Shown here: positions 13,082-18,244 of the stretch, piece by piece
Layout of the letters: every line of letters begins with the position of its first letter
Position numbering within the stretch: position 1 is the first letter of the stretch
Assembly (NCBI GenBank): GCA_030672485.1
Contig: DAOVGH010000070.1
Coordinates: forward strand, 1 to 18,244
DNA length: 18,244 nucleotides
Direction: 5' to 3'
From: Desulfobacterales bacterium
GTDB lineage: Bacteria > Desulfobacterota > DSM-4660 > Desulfatiglandales > B25-G16
Translations under genes and position numbers: made by a program
The notes under the pieces: generated by a model
Told to the model about the DNA's origin: nothing
The model's input: only the letters and a program-made list of their open reading frames with translations
Database searches by the model: none

Positions 13082-15730
13082 ATGGAAAATAATGTCTTGG
13101 CCAAAACCTATGAACCTAAGGAAGTGGAAGAGAGATGGTATCATTATTGGGAAAAAAATGATCTCTTTAAGGGCGATACCAAATCAGATAGAGCTCCTTT
13201 TTCCATTGTCATTCCTCCACCAAATATAACCGGAAGTTTACACATGGGCCATGCCCTCAACAATACCCTCCAGGATATCCTGTGCAGATACAAAAGAATG
13301 AAGGGACATAATGTCCTGTGGCAACCCGGTACAGACCACGCAGGGATTGCCACTCAGAATGTGGTGGAGAAAGATCTTGCCTCAAGAGGTACTGATCGGC
13401 ACCAGATTGGTCGGGAACGATTTGTTGAATTGGTCTGGGAGTGGCGGGAAAAATCTGGTGGAATGATTATCAATCAGCTTAAAAGGCTGGGAAGTTCCTG
13501 TGACTGGAGTCGAGAGAGGTTTACAATGGATGAGGGGCTTTCCAGGGCTGTAAGGGAAGTTTTTGTGCGTCTTTATGATGAAGGCTTAATCTACCAGGGG
13601 GACTATATCATAAACTGGTGCCCCAGATGCCATACAGCACTGGCTGACCTCGAAGTAGAGCATCAAGATATGGATAGCTTCCTCTACTACATTCGTTATA
13701 CCTTTGAAAAACGGCAGGGCTATTTGACTGTGGCCACAACCAGACCTGAAACACTTTTGGGTGATACCGCAGTGGCTGTGAACCCGGAAGATGAGCGCTA
13801 CAAAGGCCTCTCAGGATCTTATGTCCTTCTGCCAGTGCTCAATAAACCCATACCGGTTATCTTCGATAGATATGTGGATAAGGAATTCGGTACCGGTGCC
13901 CTAAAAATTACTCCAGCCCATGATCCCAATGATTTTGAAATCGGAAACGCACATCAGCTTGAACGCGTAAGGGTTATTAGTGAAGATGGCAGCATGAATG
14001 AGCTGGCCGGCCCCTACCAAGGCATGGACAGGTTTCAGTGCCGGGAAAAGATCTTGGATGACCTGAAAAGCTCCGGCTTATTGGAGAAGACCGAGCCTTA
14101 CCGTCATGCGGTAGGGCACTGTTACCGTTGTAAGACCATGATCGAACCCCTTCTCTCCAAGCAGTGGTTTGTCAGGGTAGGCCCTCTTGCAGAAAGGGCT
14201 ATCGCTGCCGTTAAGCATGGAAAAACAAGGATAGTGCCCTCCAATTGGGAAGCTGTCTATTACGAATGGATGAACAATATCAAAGATTGGTGTATATCCA
14301 GGCAGATATGGTGGGGCCATAGGATACCCGCCTGGTATTGCCAGGAATGTGGAAAGGTTATAGTGGCCAAGGAGGAGCCCAGGGCATGTCCTTCGTGCAA
14401 AAGTAAGCACCTCCAGCAGGAAACGGACGTGCTGGACACGTGGTTCAGTTCAGCTCTCTGGCCATTTTCCACCCTGGGTTGGCCGGATTCCACTGACGAG
14501 CTGAAAACATTTTATCCCACCTCGGTACTGGTAACTGGTTTCGATATCCTTTTCTTCTGGGTGGCGAGAATGATGATGATGGGCCTCCATTTTCTTGAAG
14601 ATATCCCCTTTAGAGACGTTTATATTCATGCCCTTGTCAAGGATGAACGGGGCCAGAAGATGAGCAAGAGCAAAGGAAACATAATTGACCCCCTGGAGGT
14701 CTTAGACAAGTTCGGCACCGATGCCTTCAGATTTACCCTTTCTGTGCTGGCCATCCAGGGAAGGGACATTAGGCTTTCAGAAGAAAGGATAGCAGGCTAC
14801 AGGAATTTTATTAATAAGATATGGAATGCCGCCAGATTTTCCCTGATGAACCTGAAGGATTGTGGGCCCCCATCTATTGATAATAGCAATCTTACCCTGG
14901 CTGATCGTTGGATCATGACCAGAATGGGGGAGATTGCAGAGGGGATAACCGGCTATATAGATGGATATAAATTCAACGATGCAGCCAGTACCTGCTACCA
15001 ATTTGTCTGGCATGAATTTTGTGACTGGTATCTGGAGATGGCAAAGCTGGAGCTCTACAGCAAGGACCAAAAGACGAGGGCGGTGGCCCAGTCTGTAATG
15101 CAAATTCTCTTGAGTGGAGTGGTAAGGCTTCTCCATCCCTTTGCGCCCTTTATTACCGAAGAGATCTGGCAAAGGCTCCCTCATACACAAGGGAGCATCA
15201 TGCTATCCCCATTCCCACAACGGAGTGAGTTCATCCATGATGATGAATCAGTCAGGGAGATGGATCTTCTTAAAGCGGTGATAGCAGGTATCAGAAACAT
15301 AAGGGGAGAGATGAACGTCCCTCCGAGAACGGGCGTAAAAACAGTCATCGATGTAAAGGGGTCGAGAGAAAGAGAGATTCTTGAAAACAATCTCGCCTAT
15401 ATTACCAGCCTGGCCAAGGTGGAATCCATTGATATTGTTTCCGGTATCGAAAAGCCTGATTCCTCTGCTACGTATGTTTTTGGCGATACCCAGGTGCATG
15501 TTCTCCTTAAAGGATTGATCAATTACGATGATGAGAGAAAGCGGATACACAAGGAAATAAGAAAGATAGAGCGCGAGATGGATTTATCTCGAAGGAAGCT
15601 GGCAAATAAGGATTTCTTGAATCAGGCCCCTCCCCACATAGTAGAGAATGTCAAGGAAAAGGTAGAGCATATGGGTGCCAAGTTAGAAAAACTGAACCAA
15701 AACCTTACCCTTCTTGAGGAACTCAAATGA
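13082..15730 (+). CDS. valS: Valine--tRNA ligase
   Basis: An 882-residue class I aminoacyl-tRNA synthetase that charges tRNA-Val. The first signature is HMGH at 54-57 after IPPPNITGSL, the second KMSKS at 526-530. The CP1 editing domain includes TTRPETLLGDTAVAVNP, which hydrolyses Thr-tRNA-Val. Cysteine pairs CPRCH and CxxC...CPSC (about residues 180-185 and 420-445) look like zinc-knuckle-type insertions. DWCISRQIWWGHRIPAW and WFSSALWPFS are standard ValRS core. The end is the ValRS C-terminal coiled coil (INYDDERKRIHKEI to LLEELK). The ATG has AAAGGAG at 9 bases spacing. It may be co-transcribed with qng1-tgt downstream, across a structured 191-base gap. Confidence 0.97.
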   Translation: MENNVLAKTYEPKEVEERWYHYWEKNDLFKGDTKSDRAPFSIVIPPPNITGSLHMGHALNNTLQDILCRYKRMKGHNVLWQPGTDHAGIATQNVVEKDLASRGTDRHQIGRERFVELVWEWREKSGGMIINQLKRLGSSCDWSRERFTMDEGLSRAVREVFVRLYDEGLIYQGDYIINWCPRCHTALADLEVEHQDMDSFLYYIRYTFEKRQGYLTVATTRPETLLGDTAVAVNPEDERYKGLSGSYVLLPVLNKPIPVIFDRYVDKEFGTGALKITPAHDPNDFEIGNAHQLERVRVISEDGSMNELAGPYQGMDRFQCREKILDDLKSSGLLEKTEPYRHAVGHCYRCKTMIEPLLSKQWFVRVGPLAERAIAAVKHGKTRIVPSNWEAVYYEWMNNIKDWCISRQIWWGHRIPAWYCQECGKVIVAKEEPRACPSCKSKHLQQETDVLDTWFSSALWPFSTLGWPDSTDELKTFYPTSVLVTGFDILFFWVARMMMMGLHFLEDIPFRDVYIHALVKDERGQKMSKSKGNIIDPLEVLDKFGTDAFRFTLSVLAIQGRDIRLSEERIAGYRNFINKIWNAARFSLMNLKDCGPPSIDNSNLTLADRWIMTRMGEIAEGITGYIDGYKFNDAASTCYQFVWHEFCDWYLEMAKLELYSKDQKTRAVAQSVMQILLSGVVRLLHPFAPFITEEIWQRLPHTQGSIMLSPFPQRSEFIHDDESVREMDLLKAVIAGIRNIRGEMNVPPRTGVKTVIDVKGSREREILENNLAYITSLAKVESIDIVSGIEKPDSSATYVFGDTQVHVLLKGLINYDDERKRIHKEIRKIEREMDLSRRKLANKDFLNQAPPHIVENVKEKVEHMGAKLEKLNQNLTLLEELK

Positions 15731-15921
15731 AGAAGACCTATCTTTCCCCAATCCGCGAGGTAGTTGACCGTGCCTCGCAAACAGCAATCTCGCGAGGTCT
15801 TCCCCGGGGGTGATCCATCCTTTTCGGATGGGACTTCGTCAAATCCCTCCGGCAGCACTTGTCCGCCTTCCATTTACGGAGAACTCACGGTAACCCGTAA
15901 AAGTAGCTATCGTACGGAAAG
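15731..15921 (+). promoter_or_regulatory. Structured leader upstream of qng1-tgt with competing hairpins
   Basis: No gene is supported here; the open frame from 15764 has no RBS and no family features. Several stems are visible: an outer 8-bp stem GAAGACCT/AGGTCTTC (15732-15739 with 15795-15802); hairpin A GCGAGG/CCTCGC (15755-15760 with 15773-15778); hairpin B using the same CCTCGC with a second GCGAGG at 15792-15797; CCATCC/GGATGG (15815-15820 with 15826-15831); and TTTACGG/CCGTAAA (15873-15879 with 15895-15901), ending 20 bases before the qng1 ATG. A and B are mutually exclusive, and B also breaks the outer stem. This is switch-like, but it fits no preQ1 riboswitch pattern I know and has no T-tract. 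Confidence 0.4.
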
Positions 15922-16884
15922 ATGTGGGAGGTCCATAAGACAGCAAAGAGCGTGGTAGAGATGAGCAGCCAGGTGCGGATTGATAAGGAAGCTCTGGTGC
16001 ATTTCTCCCGGGAATTGTATAAAGGCCCGATCAGGATACCGCCCTGGAAGTCCCTTTACCACATTTGTGGGGGTGGTGACGACGCAGTCTCTTACCTTCT
16101 GGTCCTGGACAGTCTCAACTTTTGCTTCTGGCCGGCACCGGGAACGGATATGTGGGAGATCGAATACCGATCGAGGGGGCTTTCCGGCTATTATGCTCTG
16201 GCGGCATCTCTCAAGCAGGCGCTTGAGTCGGGCATTCCGATCACGAGTGCCGACTATTTAGCTGAACTGTCGTTAGATGTACTGAGGCGCGTTTTGGGTG
16301 GGCAAGGGGAATTGCAACTCCTGGAAAACCGTGTGCAGATCCTCAATGAACTCGGTCACCTCCTTCTTGAAGAGCATGATGGGAAGGCCTGTAGGTTGGT
16401 TGAGAGTGCTGGAATGTCGGCTGTAACATTGGCCCGGTTGTTAGCTGAAAAATTGTCATCCTTCCAGGACGTTGCAGCATACCTGGGTCATAAGGTCTTT
16501 TTCTATAAAAGGGCGCAAATATTTGCCGCGGATCTCTATGGCGCCTTCGAAGGAAAGAGTTGGGGAAGTTTTGCCGATATCAATAAGCTCACCGCCTTCG
16601 CCGACTACAAGCTACCCCAAGTGCTCCGACACCTGGGGATCTTGCGTTACACACCCGCCCTGGCCCCCGCAGTGGATCAACAGATCCTCATTGATGCTGG
16701 AAGTCCCGAGGAGGTGGAAATCAGGGCCAACACGATCTGGGCTGTTGAGCTGATAAAACAGGAACTGGAACGGATGGGCACGAAATTGAGGGCCTTCGAG
16801 ATTGATTGGATTCTGTGGAACATGGGTCAAGGTGAGGAGTTCAAGGTAAGGCCTTATCATCGGACGCTGACCATTTATTACTGA
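15922..16884 (+). CDS. qng1: Queuosine 5'-phosphate N-glycosylase/hydrolase (DUF2419, Qng1 family)
   Basis: A 320-residue protein of the DUF2419 'Q salvage' family, known best from eukaryotes (human C9orf64/QNG1) and a few bacteria. The enzyme releases queuine base from queuosine-5'-monophosphate, recovered from tRNA turnover. Supporting blocks are the N-terminal VHKTAKSVVEMSSQVRIDKE (4-23), WKSLYHICGGGDDAVSYLLVLD with NFCFWPAPG (about 38-74), YRSRGLSGYYALAASLKQAL, KVFFYKRAQIFAADLYGAF, and the hallmark LTAFADYKLPQVLRHLGIL, whose Asp is residue 228, then the ADxxRPxxxxxLxxxGxL-like tail with EIEIRA-type VEIRANTIWAVE. ATG 15922 is preferred over ATG 15961 because residues 4-20 align with the family's conserved start; its RBS (GGAAAG) is weak. 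The stop overlaps the tgt start (TGATG), implying coupled translation and a shared queuine salvage function. Confidence 0.88.
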   Translation: MWEVHKTAKSVVEMSSQVRIDKEALVHFSRELYKGPIRIPPWKSLYHICGGGDDAVSYLLVLDSLNFCFWPAPGTDMWEIEYRSRGLSGYYALAASLKQALESGIPITSADYLAELSLDVLRRVLGGQGELQLLENRVQILNELGHLLLEEHDGKACRLVESAGMSAVTLARLLAEKLSSFQDVAAYLGHKVFFYKRAQIFAADLYGAFEGKSWGSFADINKLTAFADYKLPQVLRHLGILRYTPALAPAVDQQILIDAGSPEEVEIRANTIWAVELIKQELERMGTKLRAFEIDWILWNMGQGEEFKVRPYHRTLTIYY

Positions 16885-18101
16885 TGTTCTCATTCGAGCT
16901 TTTGGCAAAGGATGGGGAGGCCCGGGCCGGTAAACTGGTTACCCATCATGGCACCATCGAAACCCCATCATTCGTCCCCGTCGGTACCAAAGGGGCGGTC
17001 AGGGCTGTATCTGCGGGGGATCTTCGTAAGGCTGGAACCAAGGTCATTATCATCAATTCCTACCATCTTCACCTCCGACCGGGCGAAGATTTCATAGAGA
17101 GGATGGGAGGGCTCCATCGATTCATTGGTTGGGAAGGCCCATTGATGACGGACTCTGGCGGCTTTCAGATCTTCAGCCTTGGTGCAGCCAAGGAACATGG
17201 GGTAGGGAAAATAGCGCCCATCTTCCCTGAGGAGAAAAACCGCGGTGGGCATTTCAGCTCAAAAAGGGGAAAGCCCTTGGTAAGGGTTGATGAAAAAGGG
17301 GTTGAATTTGTCTCATATCTGGATGGATCGACACATCGGTTCACCCCTGAGCGGGTTATGGATATAGAGCGAAAGCTCGGTGCAGATATCATCCTGGTGC
17401 TGGATGAGTGCACTTCCCCACTCCACGACTACTATTACACGAGGGCGGCGATGGAGCGCACTCACCGCTGGGCCCTCCGCGCATTAGAGACGTTCCGGCT
17501 TACCTCTGATAACACTCAAGCTATCCTGGGAATCGTTCAGGGCGGGGCCTACCGGGATTTGAGGGAGGAAAGTTCTCAGCTCATTTCAGCCCAGGATTTT
17601 GACGGCTATGCCATTGGTGGCTCTCTCGGCAGGTCTAAAAATGAGATGCACCGGGTTCTGGAATGGACAATACCTCTTCTGCCAGAGGATAAACCCCGGC
17701 ATCTTCTGGGGGTCGGAGAGATAGAGGACATATTTCAAATCGTCAAGCGAGGGATAGATCTTTTCGATTGCGTCTTGCCGACGAAGATAGCCCATACCGG
17801 GACATTTTTTGTGAAAAAGACAGATCGGTTCAGGATACATATCCTCAATGCCCAGTTTAAGGATGATCCCCGCCCGATTGAGGCGAGGTGCCGTTGTTAT
17901 ACCTGTCGCAATTACTCAAGGGCCTATCTGAGACATCTATTTATGGCCAGGGAAATTTTGGGTATGCGCCTAGCGTCCATTCACAATCTGTACTTTCTGG
18001 AATCATTGATGCACCGGATTCGCTCGGCAATAAAAGAGACAAGGCTAGCGGAACTAGAAGGGGAGTGGCTTTCTCCAAAAGATGCCGGCCCATATCCCTA
18101 A
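16884..18101 (+). CDS. tgt: tRNA-guanine(34) transglycosylase, variant probably using queuine
   Basis: It exchanges guanine-34 of GUN-anticodon tRNAs for a 7-deazaguanine base. 405 residues, longer than the usual 370-380. The general acid/base D90 is in TDSGGFQIFSL, nucleophile D295 in DLFDCVLPTK, and the zinc site is CRCYTC with the downstream His in SIHNLYFLESL. Two departures from the preQ1-type enzyme stand out. After FSLG (residue 100) there is an insert of about 30-35 residues before VDEKGVEFVSYLDGS. The base-recognition loop reads GGSLGRSK (245-252) where preQ1 enzymes have GGLAVGE, so the usual Val and Glu are absent. The canonical TRNARNG after the nucleophile is TKIAHTG. Related sequences occur in lineages lacking de novo Q synthesis. 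The start overlaps the qng1 stop by one base. Queuine specificity is inferred from context and loop. Confidence 0.93.
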   Translation: MFSFELLAKDGEARAGKLVTHHGTIETPSFVPVGTKGAVRAVSAGDLRKAGTKVIIINSYHLHLRPGEDFIERMGGLHRFIGWEGPLMTDSGGFQIFSLGAAKEHGVGKIAPIFPEEKNRGGHFSSKRGKPLVRVDEKGVEFVSYLDGSTHRFTPERVMDIERKLGADIILVLDECTSPLHDYYYTRAAMERTHRWALRALETFRLTSDNTQAILGIVQGGAYRDLREESSQLISAQDFDGYAIGGSLGRSKNEMHRVLEWTIPLLPEDKPRHLLGVGEIEDIFQIVKRGIDLFDCVLPTKIAHTGTFFVKKTDRFRIHILNAQFKDDPRPIEARCRCYTCRNYSRAYLRHLFMAREILGMRLASIHNLYFLESLMHRIRSAIKETRLAELEGEWLSPKDAGPYP

Positions 18102-18122
18102 AAAGACCGGAGGGCAGGCTAA

Positions 18123-18244
18123 ATGGCAAAGGATAAATTTCCAGCAACCCAAGCCATTCGGGTACTGAAACAACACGGCGTACATTTTTCCTTGTGTCCT
18201 TATAGGTATGACGAAAAAGGGGGGACCGCAGCGGCAGCCAAGGA
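18123..18244 (+). CDS. ybaK: YbaK/EbsC-family aminoacyl-tRNA deacylase, 5' end (partial)
   Basis: Only the first 40 codons are present; the gene runs off the window. The product begins MAKDKFPATQAIRVLKQHGV and continues HFSLCPYRYDEKGGTAAAAK. This is the typical start of YbaK Cys-tRNA(Pro)/Cys-tRNA(Cys) deacylases, which hydrolyse mischarged tRNA in trans; the pattern PATxAIxxLKxxGVxF...YxYxEKGGT is the N-terminal family signature. GGAGGG (18109-18114) lies 8 bases before the ATG, and the gap from tgt is 21 bases, so it is likely the third gene of the same operon. The exact deacylase subtype cannot be fixed from this fragment. Confidence 0.82.
   Translation, partial: MAKDKFPATQAIRVLKQHGVHFSLCPYRYDEKGGTAAAAK

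Noticed and set aside
15764..15958. A 64-codon + strand ORF between valS and qng1
   Set aside because: It has no RBS, a composition rich in Ser, Pro and Arg, and overlaps the conserved qng1 start. The region is better explained by RNA stems.
15960..16884. Starting qng1 at the internal ATG 15961
   Set aside because: Residues before it (VHKTAKSVVEMSSQVRID) resemble the conserved family N-terminus, so the upstream ATG 15922 is preferred despite a weak RBS.

Overview
The window looks like a chromosomal segment of a mesophilic, moderate-GC, Gram-negative anaerobe, most likely of the Desulfobacterota (former Deltaproteobacteria). This placement is an inference from several signs: the rRNA type, the Glu-rich protein with a C-terminal EVIPEVAEKIIREEI-type helix beside valS, the fadN-fadA-fadE set, and the decayed tyrosine integrase. 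No single marker here proves the lineage.

Layout. (1) 1-608: the 3' end of a 23S rRNA, a 5S rRNA and a strong intrinsic terminator close an rRNA operon. (2) 619-1371 (-): rsmE, the 16S rRNA m3U methyltransferase, convergent with the rRNA. (3) About 1372-3253: a gene-poor, decayed stretch next to tRNA-Leu(CAA). It holds a multiply broken tyrosine integrase reading into the tRNA 3' end, a Panacea/DUF4065-type pseudogene with two nonsense codons, and a small intact ORF for a 50-residue two-helix membrane protein with its own good promoter and RBS. This is best read as the scar of a mobile element that used the tRNA as its attachment site. (4) 3254-3341 (-): tRNA-Leu(CAA) with encoded CCA and a consensus promoter. 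(5) 3499-5934 (-): a Lon-family peptidase of the AAA_32/LonC-YcbZ type with an intact Ser-Lys dyad but a P-loop lacking its lysine. (6) 6346-11827 (+): a three-gene beta-oxidation operon, fadN-fadA-fadE, in the same order as Bacillus fadNAE. It is preceded by a near-perfect 30-bp palindrome that closely matches the TetR-family FadR operator known from Bacillus. (7) 12031-12948 (+): a very acidic, repeat-containing protein of unknown function. (8) 13082-15730 (+): valS. (9) 15922-18101 (+): a DUF2419/Qng1 queuosine-5'-phosphate N-glycosylase gene overlapping, by one base, an unusual tgt; then the start of a ybaK-like aminoacyl-tRNA deacylase gene that runs off the window.

How they work together. 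FadE, FadN and FadA provide successive steps of fatty acyl-CoA beta-oxidation (dehydrogenation, hydration plus 3-hydroxyacyl oxidation, thiolysis). The right-hand block is tRNA-centred: charging (ValS), queuine recovery and insertion (Qng1 + Tgt), and mischarged-tRNA clearance (YbaK).

The most interesting part is the qng1-tgt pair. It suggests that this bacterium salvages queuine rather than relying only on de novo preQ1, with a Tgt whose substrate-recognition loop departs from the usual preQ1-specific bacterial form. A structured 190-base leader with mutually exclusive hairpins precedes the pair.
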